Below, piece by piece: positions 26,682-35,999 of a DNA stretch of 64,000 nt. Numbering within the stretch: position 1 is the stretch's first letter; every line of letters begins with the position of its first letter. The DNA comes from Butyrivibrio sp. XPD2002 (lineage in GTDB: Bacteria > Bacillota > Clostridia > Lachnospirales > Lachnospiraceae). Both the position numbers and the translations under genes were made by a program. The notes under the pieces are model-generated. The model was not told the origin of the DNA. It made no database searches and saw only the letters and a program-made list of their open reading frames with translations. The stretch covers positions 1-64,000 of the forward strand of contig NZ_AUIY01000021.1 of the NCBI RefSeq assembly GCF_000423945.1, given 5' to 3'.

Positions 26682-27506
26682 ATGAGTGAGAGTTTGATAT
26701 CTGTAAGACATCTTGCAAAGTCCTTTGGAGACCTGGAGGTACTAAGGGACATCAATGTAGAAATAAAAAGAGGCGAAGTTGTCTGCATCATAGGTCCCTC
26801 CGGTTCAGGGAAAAGCACTTTTTTAAGATGCATCAATCAGCTGGAGAAGCCCACCTCCGGAGAAATCATCTATAAGGGAGACAACATCCTTGATAAGAAT
26901 GCAGATATAAGAAAATTCAGGGAAGAGGTAGGAATGGTCTTTCAGAGATTCAATCTTTTCCCGCTTAAAACCGTTCTTGCAAATGTGACCATGGCACCTG
27001 TTCTGACAGGGCATATGAACAAGGCTGAAGCAAAGGAAAAAGCCCTGGAACTTCTTGCAAAGGTTGGACTTGAAAAAAAAACAGAGGCTAAGCCCTTCAT
27101 GCTTTCAGGCGGACAACAGCAAAGAGTCGCTATTGCAAGGGCATTGGCTATGGAACCGGAGGCGCTGCTTTTTGATGAGCCTACAAGCGCTCTGGATCCG
27201 GAGCTGGTTGGGGAGGTTTTAAACGTTATGACCGAGCTGGCGAAAGAGGGAATGACAATGATCGTGGTGACCCATGAGATGGACTTTGCCCTTGACGTTG
27301 CTGATCACATCATTTTTATGGACGAGGGGTATGTGGTTGAAGAAGGAAGCCCCAGGGAGGTACTTGGTAATCCCAAGCAGGAGAGAACAAGAGCATTTTT
27401 ATCAAGATTCCTTTTACATAGCGGTGATGGTAATGACAGCTCGATAAAAAATATTTCTGAAAAGAGGAATGGCCATGAAAAGGTTTGTTGTGACAATAAC
27501 TCGTGA
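26682..27506 (+). CDS. Amino acid ABC transporter ATP-binding protein (system 1)
   Basis: 274 residues. Walker [11 protein letters not shown]-loop VFQRFNLFP, signature [15 protein letters not shown], Walker [14 protein letters not shown] and switch His in VVTHEMDFA are all intact, as in GlnQ/HisP proteins. A C-terminal extension of about 25 residues overlaps the start of the next gene by 32 bases and has no domain; the normal family end is at about residue 248. GGAGG precedes ATG 26682. Confidence 0.92.
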   Translation: MSESLISVRHLAKSFGDLEVLRDINVEIKRGEVVCIIGPSGSGKSTFLRCINQLEKPTSGEIIYKGDNILDKNADIRKFREEVGMVFQRFNLFPLKTVLANVTMAPVLTGHMNKAEAKEKALELLAKVGLEKKTEAKPFMLSGGQQQRVAIARALAMEPEALLFDEPTSALDPELVGEVLNVMTELAKEGMTMIVVTHEMDFALDVADHIIFMDEGYVVEEGSPREVLGNPKQERTRAFLSRFLLHSGDGNDSSIKNISEKRNGHEKVCCDNNS

Positions 27507-28068
27507 ATTTGGAAGTCTGGGAAGACCAATAGCCAAAAGGCTTTCAGAGCTTCTGGAGGTTGAGTTCTATGACAGGGACATTGTTGAAGCCACAGCGAAG
27601 CAGATGAACATGCCGGTTTCAACACTTAGTGATTCTGAGGAAAAGAAAACATCATTCTGGAATATGCTATTTCCTTTGGGGACAGATTCACTGGAGCAAC
27701 AAAAGAAGATATTTGAATGCCAGAGTCAGATTATTTCAAGAATGGCAGGAAGAGGCTCCTGCATCATTGTAGGACGCTGCGCTGACTACATTCTTGAGGA
27801 TGACCCGGACGCAATACATGTTTATATATATGCTTCTTACGCTGACAGGCTCGCCAATTGTGTAGGGAGTCTTGGTATGAAAAAGGAAGACGCCAAGAAA
27901 ATGATAAATGAGGTTGATAAGGCGAGGCTGAATTACCACAAGTATTTTGCAGGGTACGCACCTTCTGATCCGAAGCATAAGCACATAATAATCAACAGTG
28001 CACTTTTGGAAGTGGAAGGAACTGCACAGGCACTGGCGGCAATTGTAAAGAAAAAATACGGGGACTGA
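27475..28068 (+). CDS. Cytidylate-kinase-like protein (system 1)
   Basis: 197 residues of the cytidylate kinase-like family (Cytidylate_kin2). N-terminal [20 protein letters not shown] corresponds to the P-loop, but the invariant Lys of GxxGxGK is replaced by Arg, a known feature of the family. Middle part has a conserved [12 protein letters not shown] and C-terminal segment [11 protein letters not shown]. True CMP kinase (cmk) is encoded elsewhere at 44778, so this protein has another, unknown, role. AAAGAGG seven bases upstream decides ATG 27475. It overlaps the ATPase gene, and the same arrangement recurs at 36000. Confidence 0.8.
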   Translation: MKRFVVTITREFGSLGRPIAKRLSELLEVEFYDRDIVEATAKQMNMPVSTLSDSEEKKTSFWNMLFPLGTDSLEQQKKIFECQSQIISRMAGRGSCIIVGRCADYILEDDPDAIHVYIYASYADRLANCVGSLGMKKEDAKKMINEVDKARLNYHKYFAGYAPSDPKHKHIIINSALLEVEGTAQALAAIVKKKYGD

Positions 28069-28072
28069 TCAT

Positions 28073-29164
28073 ATGAAACCAAGTCTTGGGAAATATGCAT
28101 ATAAAATAAAAACCATAGATTCTCACACCATGGGAGAGTCCACAAGGATAGTCTACGAAGGATTTCCAAAGCTTGTTGGCGACACCATGATGGAAAAGAA
28201 AAATTATGTGATAGAGCATTACGATTTTCTAAGAAAAGCCCTTATGCTCGAGCCAAGAGGTCACAGGGACATGTTTGGAGCCCTTCTTACCGAGCCTGTG
28301 CACAAGAACGCTGATGTGGGAGTGATTTTTATGGACAGCGCTTCATACCTGAATATGTGTGGTCACGGAAGTATAGGTACAGCCACCATGCTGGTTGAGA
28401 CCGGGATGGTTGAAGCGGTAGAACCATATACTGATGTGGTTCTTGATGCACCCTCGGGAATCATTAAGACAAGGGTGCATGTAGAGGATGGAAAGCCTGT
28501 GGGAGCAAGCATACTTAATGTGCCGTCTTTCCTGTATTTGGAGGACCAGGTGCTTTACTTCGAGGACTGGGGCGAGATCACCTACGACATTTCCTTTGGA
28601 GGATCCTTCTTTGCTCTTGTGGATGCGGAGAAAATCGGCATAAGGCTTGAGATGAGTAACATTGATCAGATAACAGAGCTTGGAATGAGAATCAGGGAAG
28701 CTATAAACAGAACCGTTGAAATAAAGCATCCCTACCTTGATATCACAAGTGTTGACCTGGTGGAATTCTATGCACACACAAAGAATCCAAAGGCAGATAT
28801 GAAAAACTGTGTGATTTTCGGAGATGCCCAGGCTGACAGGTCACCCTGCGGAACAGGAACCAGTGCCAAGCTGGCAGCCCTCTATGCAAAGGGGCTCCTT
28901 AGACTTAACGAAGTATTTACCTACGAGAGTATAACAGGAGCGATTTTCAAGGGAGTAGCAACCACAGCAGTGGATGTGGGAGGAAAACACGGAATAATTC
29001 CAAAGATAATGGGAAGTGCCTATATAACAGGACTTAATGAGTGGGTAATCGATGAGGACGATCCGTTAAAATACGGATTCCTTCTTGGAAAGGATAAAAA
29101 GGATCATCCCATGGAGAACGATGATCATCTTGGAATACGTTACAGAAATAAAAGATTAGCATAA
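28073..29164 (+). CDS. prdF: Proline racemase (PrdF-like)
   Basis: 363 residues. Both catalytic cysteines of the proline racemase family are present, Cys96 in LNMCGHGSIG and Cys259 in DRSPCGTGTSAK, which excludes the hydroxyproline dehydratase branch where one is Thr. The N-terminal IDSHTMGESTRIVYEGFP is typical. It should convert L-proline to D-proline, the substrate of PrdA-PrdB; a 4-hydroxyproline epimerase is a possible alternative. At 363 residues it is slightly longer than usual. Four bases after the kinase-like gene, with no strong ribosome site, so probably translationally coupled. Confidence 0.87.
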   Translation: MKPSLGKYAYKIKTIDSHTMGESTRIVYEGFPKLVGDTMMEKKNYVIEHYDFLRKALMLEPRGHRDMFGALLTEPVHKNADVGVIFMDSASYLNMCGHGSIGTATMLVETGMVEAVEPYTDVVLDAPSGIIKTRVHVEDGKPVGASILNVPSFLYLEDQVLYFEDWGEITYDISFGGSFFALVDAEKIGIRLEMSNIDQITELGMRIREAINRTVEIKHPYLDITSVDLVEFYAHTKNPKADMKNCVIFGDAQADRSPCGTGTSAKLAALYAKGLLRLNEVFTYESITGAIFKGVATTAVDVGGKHGIIPKIMGSAYITGLNEWVIDEDDPLKYGFLLGKDKKDHPMENDDHLGIRYRNKRLA

Positions 29165-29183
29165 AAAGTGGAGGTTATTTAAC

Positions 29184-30335
29184 ATGGAATCATTTTCTTT
29201 TTCAATACCTCAGAATATCGTTTTTGGTGCAGGGAGCCTTAAGAGGCTCCCTGAGCTTGGTAAGAGGATTGGTGGTAAAAAGGCGTATATTATATCGGGT
29301 CCGCACCTTAACAAGATAGGTATGGTTGATAAATGCGCTGATGCACTTAGAAGTGAGGGAATAGAGAGCGAAGCCTTTACAGAGACAGAGGGCAATCCCT
29401 GCACAGACACTGTGAAGAAGGCAGCAAAGGGATATATGGAAAGCGGTGCTGACTTCATAGTAGCCTTTGGAGGCGGATCACCCTTAGACGTTGCCAAGGC
29501 TGTGGCTGTAGTTGTTTCAAACGGAGGCGATATAACAGAATACGAGGGAGTTGGCAAGGTTAAGGAGATCACAGCTGACATAATTGCGATTCCGACAACT
29601 GCCGGAACAGGCTCAGAGGTCACAGCCTTTGCTGTTATCACGGATCATAGCAGAAATTACAAGCTTACTGTGGGAAGTGAGCACATTATCCCTAAGTATG
29701 CAATCCTCGATCCTGAGCTCATTTACAGCGTGCCTGAAAAGACTGCAGCAGCCTGCGGCGTTGACGCTCTGGTCCATGCGCTGGAGGCGTATCTTTCTCT
29801 TGCAGCGTCACCCTTTTCAGATATGTTTGCCATTAAGGCACTTGAACTTATCGGGAAAAATATCTGCCCCTACGTTGCTGACAGATCCAATGTAAAGGCA
29901 GCCGAAGCTATGCTCCTTGGTTCACTTTTTGCCGGCATAGCTTTTTCACATGCAAGGCTTGGCAATGTTCATGCCATGAGCCATCCTGTAAGTGCATATT
30001 TTGATGTGCCCCACGGGGTTGCAAATGCAATTCTTCTTCCCACGATAGTAGAGTTCAATGCTCTGTCAGATGAAGGAAAATACTACGATATTTACAGGGC
30101 TGTAAGCGGGAAAAATATTGACAGTAAGGACTTTTCATCAGGTATGCTCTCAGATTTTCTGTCTAAGCTAAATGAGTCACTGGGAATTCCTGCAGGGCTT
30201 AAAACAGTTGGTGTAAGCAAGGATAAATTTGATGTCATGGCAGATGATGCAATGAAGAGCGGTAACATACTGGTAAATCCCAGAAAGACCACAAAAGCAG
30301 ATATACTTAATCTCTACAGCAAGGCCTATATCTGA
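29184..30335 (+). CDS. Iron-type (group III) alcohol dehydrogenase
   Basis: 383 residues. Cofactor-binding FGGGSPLDVAKAVAV, IPTTAGTGSEVTAFAVI, and the metal-ligand pattern CGVDALVHALEAY, GNVHAMSHPVSAYFDVPHG are intact. The group includes 4-hydroxybutyrate, 1,3-propanediol and butanol dehydrogenases, which reduce aldehydes with NAD(P)H. It follows the racemase by 19 bases with GGAGG upstream, so it belongs to the amino acid operon. A role in reducing glutarate semialdehyde (from 5-aminovalerate) to 5-hydroxyvalerate is a hypothesis from context. Confidence 0.88.
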   Translation: MESFSFSIPQNIVFGAGSLKRLPELGKRIGGKKAYIISGPHLNKIGMVDKCADALRSEGIESEAFTETEGNPCTDTVKKAAKGYMESGADFIVAFGGGSPLDVAKAVAVVVSNGGDITEYEGVGKVKEITADIIAIPTTAGTGSEVTAFAVITDHSRNYKLTVGSEHIIPKYAILDPELIYSVPEKTAAACGVDALVHALEAYLSLAASPFSDMFAIKALELIGKNICPYVADRSNVKAAEAMLLGSLFAGIAFSHARLGNVHAMSHPVSAYFDVPHGVANAILLPTIVEFNALSDEGKYYDIYRAVSGKNIDSKDFSSGMLSDFLSKLNESLGIPAGLKTVGVSKDKFDVMADDAMKSGNILVNPRKTTKADILNLYSKAYI

Positions 30336-30433
30336 CAATGGACATTTCTAATTATTCCGTGACCTTTAATGACAGGTGGCGTTATAATTAATTTTGTACT
30401 ATAAATCATGTCATATATTTGGCAGGAGGCATA

Positions 30434-31099
30434 ATGAACATCTTTGACATAGTAGGTCCTGTTATGGTAGGCCCTTCAAGCTCTCACACAGCGGGAGCGG
30501 TGAAAATAGGATTCGTTTCAAGAAAGCTTATGGGAGAAGAAATCGCTGAGGCTGAGATTTTGTTATACGGATCATTCCTTGCTACTGGTAACGGGCATGG
30601 AACGAAATACGCCCTCGTGGCAGGCCTTCTTGGCATGGAGCCTGACGATGAAAATATACCAAACAGCTTTGATATAGCAGCTCAAAAGGGAATGAAGCTT
30701 TTCTTTGGGGTAGCAAAATTAAAAGAAGCCCATCCTAATTCCGTTCTTATGAAGCTTGTGGGAAAGAGCGGTAAGAAGCTGGAGGTTGTGGGTGAATCTC
30801 TTGGAGGCTCACTTATAAATATAGCTAAGGTGGACGGTCTTTCTGCTAACTTTTCAGGAGAACATCCAACACTTATCGTACATAATCAGGATCAGCCGGG
30901 ACACGTAGCAGAGGTGACCAGCATGCTTGCACATAAGTCTGTAAATGTGGCTACGCTGCAGCTTTACAGAGAGTCCAGAGGCGGTCATGCGGTTATGGTA
31001 CTTGAGTGTGATCAGGAGATACCGGCAGAAGCCTTAAGGTGGCTTGAACATCTGGAAGGTATAGAGAAGGTCACATACTATTCTCTTTTGGAGGGCTGA
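30434..31099 (+). CDS. sdaAB: L-serine dehydratase, beta subunit
   Basis: 221 residues. The N-terminal part IVGPVMVGPSSSHTAGAVKIG is the SdaAB signature, followed by an ACT-like C-terminal domain (about 150-221) with LIVHNQDQPGHVAEVTSML. With SdaAA it forms the oxygen-sensitive [4Fe-4S] enzyme turning L-serine into pyruvate and ammonia. AGGAGG precedes ATG 30434. It is three bases from sdaAA. Placement beside proline reductase suggests serine as electron-donor partner in a Stickland pair. Confidence 0.94.
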   Translation: MNIFDIVGPVMVGPSSSHTAGAVKIGFVSRKLMGEEIAEAEILLYGSFLATGNGHGTKYALVAGLLGMEPDDENIPNSFDIAAQKGMKLFFGVAKLKEAHPNSVLMKLVGKSGKKLEVVGESLGGSLINIAKVDGLSANFSGEHPTLIVHNQDQPGHVAEVTSMLAHKSVNVATLQLYRESRGGHAVMVLECDQEIPAEALRWLEHLEGIEKVTYYSLLEG

Positions 31100-31102
31100 G
31101 CA

Positions 31103-31981
31103 ATGGCATTTAAGAAACTTGCTGAAATTATAGAAATTGCAAATGAAAAAAATACGCCCATGTGGAAGGTTGTCCAGGAGGAAGACTGCAGAGAGGAGAG
31201 CATTTCTGCAGAGGAGTCCTATAAGAAAATGCAGGATATACTTTCTGCCATGAGAGATGCTGATAAAAACTACAATGCAAAGCTAACTTCAAAAAGCGGA
31301 ATGGCAGGCGGCGACGGCGAAAAGGTCAGGGAGTTTAATGCATCAGGCTCAGCGCTTGTAGGTGACTTTATTTCAACAGTCATAGAGAAGGCAGTTAAGA
31401 TGGGCGAGTCCAATGCCTGCATGAGACGTATAGTTGCGGCGCCCACTGCGGGAGCCTGCGGCGTAATTCCCGCGGTGCTTTTAACCTATGAAGAGGAGAA
31501 AAAGGCTGAGGAAGAAAAGATAATAGAGGCTCTGTATGTGGCAGCTGGAATAGGAGAAGTTCTTGCAGAGAGTGCCAGTATTGCAGGTGCTGAGGGCGGC
31601 TGTCAGGCGGAAATTGGAAGCGCTGCAGCCATGGCAGCAGGCGCGCTTACATATCTCGAAGGCGGAGATAATGAGATGATTCTCAATTCCGTTGCCCTTT
31701 GCATAAAGAGTATTCTTGGTCTTACCTGCGACCCTGTGGCCGGGCTTGTGGAAGTGCCCTGCATCAAGAGGAATGCCTACGGCGGAGTGAACGCAGTTGT
31801 TTCAGCTCACCTTGCAATGGCAGGAGTTAAGAGCAGAATCCCTGTGGATGAAGTTATAGATGCCATGGGAAGAATCGGACACCTCATTCCGGCATGCCTG
31901 CGGGAGACCGGTCAGGAGGGACTTGCGACTACCCAGACTGCTCAGGATTTTTGTGAAAAGCAGATGCAGGAAATAGGCTGA
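31103..31981 (+). CDS. sdaAA: L-serine dehydratase, alpha subunit
   Basis: 292 residues. Conserved SGMAGGDGEKV, RRIVAAPTAGACGVIPAVLLT, GAEGGCQAEIGSAAAMAAGAL and CDPVAGLVEVPCIKRNAYG are typical of the alpha subunit; Cys residues in GACG, GGCQ, CDPV and VPCI include the iron-sulfur ligands. It catalyses serine deamination with the beta subunit three bases upstream. No terminator was identified directly after it. Confidence 0.94.
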   Translation: MAFKKLAEIIEIANEKNTPMWKVVQEEDCREESISAEESYKKMQDILSAMRDADKNYNAKLTSKSGMAGGDGEKVREFNASGSALVGDFISTVIEKAVKMGESNACMRRIVAAPTAGACGVIPAVLLTYEEEKKAEEEKIIEALYVAAGIGEVLAESASIAGAEGGCQAEIGSAAAMAAGALTYLEGGDNEMILNSVALCIKSILGLTCDPVAGLVEVPCIKRNAYGGVNAVVSAHLAMAGVKSRIPVDEVIDAMGRIGHLIPACLRETGQEGLATTQTAQDFCEKQMQEIG

Positions 31982-32076
31982 TTACTACTTGGTTAAAAAG
32001 TGTATTTGCGGTTAGTAGAGGCTAACCCAAAATGGCATAAAAAATTACTAAAAAGCATAAGTACTGAGGAAGAAAA

Positions 32077-33273
32077 ATGGTTACATGTAGAGATATACTT
32101 AATTTGAAGCTGGATGGAGTTGAGCTTGTTTCCGGGGAGGCGGGACTTGACCGCATGGTTTCCTGGACGTATCTCGTTCAGACGAAGCCCTATGATGAAC
32201 ACATGAACAGAGGGAATTATGCCCTCCTTGTTGTGGACTACGAAAGATATAAACCTGAGGATATCCTTGCTGTCATGGAGGAGCTTAATGACCTTGGAAT
32301 ATCCGGACTTGCGGTATCCATTGTTGAGGACAGGGAGGAACTGTCACCTGAAGTAATTACCAGAGCGGAAGAATTATCACTTCCGCTTTTTTACGTGAGG
32401 TGGAAGGGTGCATCCTTTGTCGACATCGACCAGAGTGTTGGAAAGCTCATAATGGAGGATAGTCTTCAAAACAAGAGAGAAGGGGATTTCCTTTATAACC
32501 TTCTGTTTGGCTACGATATCAGCGATAAGTACATTGAGAAAATCTCAAGCCAGTTCGGAATAGAATTCACAGAGCCCTACCGCGTGGGAATAATAATCGT
32601 GGACCGCAAATACGGAATAAATCATGAGCAGGATGAGCACACCTACGAGTACTACGGTAACGTCCTTAGTCGTGAGGTCACAGGCATGGAAGGAAGGCCC
32701 ATGTTCATGAGGTTCCTTAATAAGTTTGTTCTCTTGTTTGAGGCAAGGAAGGATAAACAGATAGAGCATGAGCTTGAAAAAATCCTGAGAAGAATTGATT
32801 CAAGCGACAGCTTTAAGGGAAAGATTTCAGGCACCTGCATTTTAGGAGCGCCCTACACTGATCCCAGGGATTTTGGACAGAGCTATCAGCAGGCAAAGAG
32901 CCTTATTCCCAAGATCGATATGCTCCCTAATCCCAAGAAGAAAAAGGTACTAAGTGCCAGCGCAATGGGCATCTACAAGTATATGTTCAACGCCGGGAAC
33001 CAGCGTGAGATTCTGGATTACTGCAATAAAAATCTGGAAAAGCTTGAGGAGTATGATCACGCAAACGGAACCTTCCTTGTTGATACTTTGCTTGCCTATT
33101 ACATGAATGGTTTTAATACTGCAAACACAGCCAAAGAACTATATGTACACAGGAATTCTTTGCAGTACAGACTTAATAAGATTCAGGAACTTTTGGATTT
33201 CGAACTGGACGATTACATCAAATATCTTGATCTTGTTAATTGTATTCTGGTAAAAAGACTTATGTTTTTATGA
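32077..33273 (+). CDS. PucR-family transcriptional regulator
   Basis: 398 residues: N-terminal PucR sensor domain (about 1-130, MVTCRDILNLKLDGVELVSG), a central GGDEF-like/CdaR-type region, and a C-terminal helix-turn-helix (about 345-390) with FNTANTAKELYVHRNSLQYRL. Members are usually activators of catabolic genes. Bacillus subtilis PutR, a member, responds to proline, so proline sensing here is plausible but unproven. It lies between sdaAA and the second transporter and has its own terminator. Confidence 0.85.
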   Translation: MVTCRDILNLKLDGVELVSGEAGLDRMVSWTYLVQTKPYDEHMNRGNYALLVVDYERYKPEDILAVMEELNDLGISGLAVSIVEDREELSPEVITRAEELSLPLFYVRWKGASFVDIDQSVGKLIMEDSLQNKREGDFLYNLLFGYDISDKYIEKISSQFGIEFTEPYRVGIIIVDRKYGINHEQDEHTYEYYGNVLSREVTGMEGRPMFMRFLNKFVLLFEARKDKQIEHELEKILRRIDSSDSFKGKISGTCILGAPYTDPRDFGQSYQQAKSLIPKIDMLPNPKKKKVLSASAMGIYKYMFNAGNQREILDYCNKNLEKLEEYDHANGTFLVDTLLAYYMNGFNTANTAKELYVHRNSLQYRLNKIQELLDFELDDYIKYLDLVNCILVKRLMFL

Positions 33274-33289
33274 CCTATATAATGATGCT

Positions 33290-33332
33290 CAGCCCACTAT
33301 TTATCTACATGTTGTGGGCTGGGTATTTTTTT
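33290..33332 (+). terminator. Intrinsic terminator of the pucR gene
   Basis: CAGCCCAC pairs perfectly with GTGGGCTG around a 16-base loop; GGTA then seven T follow. It lies 16 bases after the pucR stop. Confidence 0.85.
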
Positions 33333-33359
33333 CGTTTGTGCAAATGACAATATTATGAC

Positions 33360-33403
33360 TGTGCATTGTGCACATTGATGGAGAATATCACTCTGAATAA
33401 TAT
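33360..33403 (+). promoter_or_regulatory. Operator-like repeat and promoter of the second ABC transporter
   Basis: TGTGCA-ttg-TGCACA (33360-33374) is a perfect inverted repeat directly next to a TTGATG -35 (33375-33380), which is 17 bases from a TAATAT -10 (33398-33403). A regulator, perhaps the PucR protein just upstream, could act there. Transcription would start near 33410. Confidence 0.45.
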
Positions 33404-33419
33404 ATACACATACAGCAAG

Positions 33420-33458
33420 GGCGCCGTAGAAGTTCAAAACTTCGAACGGCGCCTTTTT
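33420..33458 (+). terminator. Terminator-like hairpin in the leader of the second ABC transporter
   Basis: GGCGCCGT pairs with ACGGCGCC outside and AAGTT with AACTT inside; five T follow. As pucR already has a terminator at 33290, and a promoter is predicted between them, this second one may act as attenuator or 5' hairpin. The next gene starts 57 bases later. Confidence 0.65.
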
Positions 33459-33514
33459 ATTTACAAAAATAAGCAATGCTGAATTATCAATTTAGATCTA
33501 GGAGGAGAAACGTT

Positions 33515-34435
33515 ATGAAAAAGAGACTTGCAGCAACTTTATTATCAGGAATGATGCTTATGACAGCAATCGCAGGATGCGGATCAGCTGCAGCGAAAAC
33601 TGAGGAACCCGTTTCAGAGGATATCGCTGATGAGGCAGCTCCTAAGGCAGATGAATCATCAGACAGAGCAGTTCTTCGTGTTGGTATGGAATGTGCATAT
33701 GCTCCATTTAACTGGACTCAGGATTCAGACACAACTCCTGATGGAAGCAAGGCAGTTCCGATTTATGACTCAAGCTACTTCGCTTATGGATATGACGTAG
33801 CAGTTGCACAGATGATCGCCGATGAACTTGATATGGAACTTGAGATCCACAAGGTGGAGTGGTCATCAATCGGAATTTCAATGGACGCAGGTGACTATGA
33901 CTGTATCATCGCAGGAATGGGAAGAACTGCAGAGAGACAGCTTGCTTACAACTTTACAGAACCTTACTACTACAGAGATAACTGCATCGTTGTTAAGAAG
34001 GATGGCCCTTATGCAGATGTCAAAGGCCTTTCAGAATTAAATGGTACTGGATGTGTACTTACAACTCAGCTTGGATGCGGATGGATTCCTCTTCTTGATC
34101 AGGTCGAAGGTGCAGTTACAGGAACCAACTTCGAGACAACATCTGAGTGCTTCATGGCAGTAGCAAATGGTGTGGCAGACGTATTTATCGTAGACGTTCC
34201 CACAGCACAGTCAGCACTTCTTACAAATGACGACCTACTGATGATCAGACTTGATGAAAACGACACCTTCACAGGTGATGAGGAAATGGTAAATGTCTGC
34301 ATCGCAACAAGAAAGGATGACACAGAGCTCTGCGACAAGATCCAGGGTGCTATGGATGCAATCGGCTGGAACGACAAGGCAAAGATGGATGAGCTTATGG
34401 ATAAGGTTCTGACACAGCAGCCTGCAGCAAACTAA
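33515..34435 (+). CDS. Amino acid ABC transporter substrate-binding lipoprotein (system 2)
   Basis: 306 residues. Signal peptide with lipobox IAGC near residue 20, a short acidic linker, then a family 3 solute-binding domain with LRVGMECAYAPFNWTQ and GYDVAVAQMIADELDMEL. A long insert with DTTPDGSKAVPIYDSS is typical of one clostridial subgroup. AGGAGGAG precedes ATG 33515. It is the first gene of a transporter-kinase-aminotransferase set; the ligand is unknown but should be a polar amino acid. Confidence 0.88.
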   Translation: MKKRLAATLLSGMMLMTAIAGCGSAAAKTEEPVSEDIADEAAPKADESSDRAVLRVGMECAYAPFNWTQDSDTTPDGSKAVPIYDSSYFAYGYDVAVAQMIADELDMELEIHKVEWSSIGISMDAGDYDCIIAGMGRTAERQLAYNFTEPYYYRDNCIVVKKDGPYADVKGLSELNGTGCVLTTQLGCGWIPLLDQVEGAVTGTNFETTSECFMAVANGVADVFIVDVPTAQSALLTNDDLLMIRLDENDTFTGDEEMVNVCIATRKDDTELCDKIQGAMDAIGWNDKAKMDELMDKVLTQQPAAN

Positions 34436-34460
34436 AAAGATTATGTAAAGAGGTGGCGCT

Positions 34461-35228
34461 ATGATTATGAGTTTATTATCGGGAGAACCAACCAACTCTC
34501 TGGAGTGGACAATATTTCTGGCAGGAAAATATTCCGCCATGTTTTTACAGGGTACATACCTTACACTTTACACTGCAGTCATCGGAACAATAGTGGGATT
34601 CGTCCTTGGATACCTGATAGGTGTTATTCAGGACATGACCATAAATCCCGGAGACAACGTGGTTAAGAAAATACTTGTAAGAGTCCTTAAGTGGATCAGC
34701 AGCGTGTATGTGGAAGTTTTCAGAGATACACCGATGATCGTTCAGGCGATGATCATCTACTACGGCTTAAGACAGGCTAATGTCGAGATGACTCCTGTAT
34801 TTGCAGGTATTCTCGTAACAGTCTTAAACACCGGAGCTTACATGGCTGAAACAGTAAGAGCAGGTATCGGATCCATTGACATAGGCCAGAGAGAAGGCGC
34901 ATTTGCAATGGGAATGTCCCCGATGAAAACAATGTTTTACGTAGTGCTGCCTCAGGCCTTTAAAAACATCATCCCTGAGATGGCAAACACTTTTCTTACT
35001 AACCTCAAGATGACATCAGTACTTAATGTTATCGCAGTTCAGGAGCTGTTCATGGCAGCAAAGACCGCTGGCGGTAACTACTACAAATATTTTGAATCAT
35101 ATCTGGTTATAGCTCTTATCTATTTTGTACTGTGCTTCGTATTCAATAAGCTATTCATTCTTATTGAGAAGCGCATGCAGGGCAGCGAAGACTACGCTTT
35201 GGCAGTTGAGTACATGGACAACCAGTAA
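34461..35228 (+). CDS. Amino acid ABC transporter permease (system 2)
   Basis: 255 residues, about five membrane segments, with the coupling loop [21 protein letters not shown]. HisM/GlnP family. It follows the binding protein by 25 bases and precedes the ATPase by 11 bases. An internal ATG at 34467 is also possible; GAGGTGG lies upstream of both. It is longer than the permease of system 1, mainly by a loop after the first membrane segment. Confidence 0.9.
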   Translation: MIMSLLSGEPTNSLEWTIFLAGKYSAMFLQGTYLTLYTAVIGTIVGFVLGYLIGVIQDMTINPGDNVVKKILVRVLKWISSVYVEVFRDTPMIVQAMIIYYGLRQANVEMTPVFAGILVTVLNTGAYMAETVRAGIGSIDIGQREGAFAMGMSPMKTMFYVVLPQAFKNIIPEMANTFLTNLKMTSVLNVIAVQELFMAAKTAGGNYYKYFESYLVIALIYFVLCFVFNKLFILIEKRMQGSEDYALAVEYMDNQ

Positions 35229-35239
35229 GGAGGCAGACT

Positions 35240-35980
35240 ATGAGTGAAAAAATTCTTTCCATTAAGGATCTTGGTAAAAGCTTCGGGAATCACGAGGTTT
35301 TGAGAAGGATAGATATCGAAGTTAATAAGGGAGAGGTTATCTGCATAGTCGGTTCCTCAGGCTCAGGAAAATCAACACTCCTTCGCTGTATCAACAGACT
35401 TGAAAAGCAGACCAGAGGACAGATTTTCTATCACGATAAGGAAGTAAGGGACGTCCAGAAGGAAATCAATGACTACCGCTCAAAGGTGGGAATGGTGTTC
35501 CAGTCCTTCAACCTTTTCAACAACATGACAGTGCTTGAAAACTGCATGCTCTGCACCAGAAAGGTGCTCCACATTTCAAAGGAGGAAGCCTTCGACAGAG
35601 CTATTACACACCTTAAGGAAGTTGGAATGGCGCCCTACATAAATGCAAAGCCCTCAATGCTTTCAGGCGGACAGAAGCAGAGAGTTGCCATCGCAAGAGC
35701 ACTTTGCATGAATCCTGAGATACTTCTTTTTGATGAACCTACTTCAGCTCTTGATCCCGAGATGGTGGGCGAGGTTCTCGCAGTAATGAAGGAACTTGCG
35801 ACTACAGGACTTACAATGATCATCGTTACCCATGAGATGGCCTTTGCAAGAGATGTTTCTACCAGAACTATTTTCATGGACAACGGATATGTGGCTGAGG
35901 ATGCAGCTCCGGAAATACTGTTCTCAAATCCGAAGAATGCAAGAACAAGAGAATTCCTGTCACGATATCTTGCAGGCTGA
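35240..35980 (+). CDS. Amino acid ABC transporter ATP-binding protein (system 2)
   Basis: 246 residues, normal length. Walker [11 protein letters not shown]-loop VFQSFNLFN, signature [15 protein letters not shown], Walker [14 protein letters not shown] and switch IIVTHEMAF are intact. It is clearly paralogous to the ATPase at 26682 and lacks that protein's C-terminal extension. AAGGAGG lies just before its start. The following kinase-like gene starts 19 bases after its stop. Confidence 0.93.
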   Translation: MSEKILSIKDLGKSFGNHEVLRRIDIEVNKGEVICIVGSSGSGKSTLLRCINRLEKQTRGQIFYHDKEVRDVQKEINDYRSKVGMVFQSFNLFNNMTVLENCMLCTRKVLHISKEEAFDRAITHLKEVGMAPYINAKPSMLSGGQKQRVAIARALCMNPEILLFDEPTSALDPEMVGEVLAVMKELATTGLTMIIVTHEMAFARDVSTRTIFMDNGYVAEDAAPEILFSNPKNARTREFLSRYLAG

Positions 35981-35999
35981 CAGGAGAGAGGAGAGATTT

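Noticed and set aside
27425..27506. C-terminal extension of the first transporter ATPase as a separate domain
   Set aside because: About 25 residues of low conservation that overlap the next gene's start; more likely loss of the usual stop than a domain.
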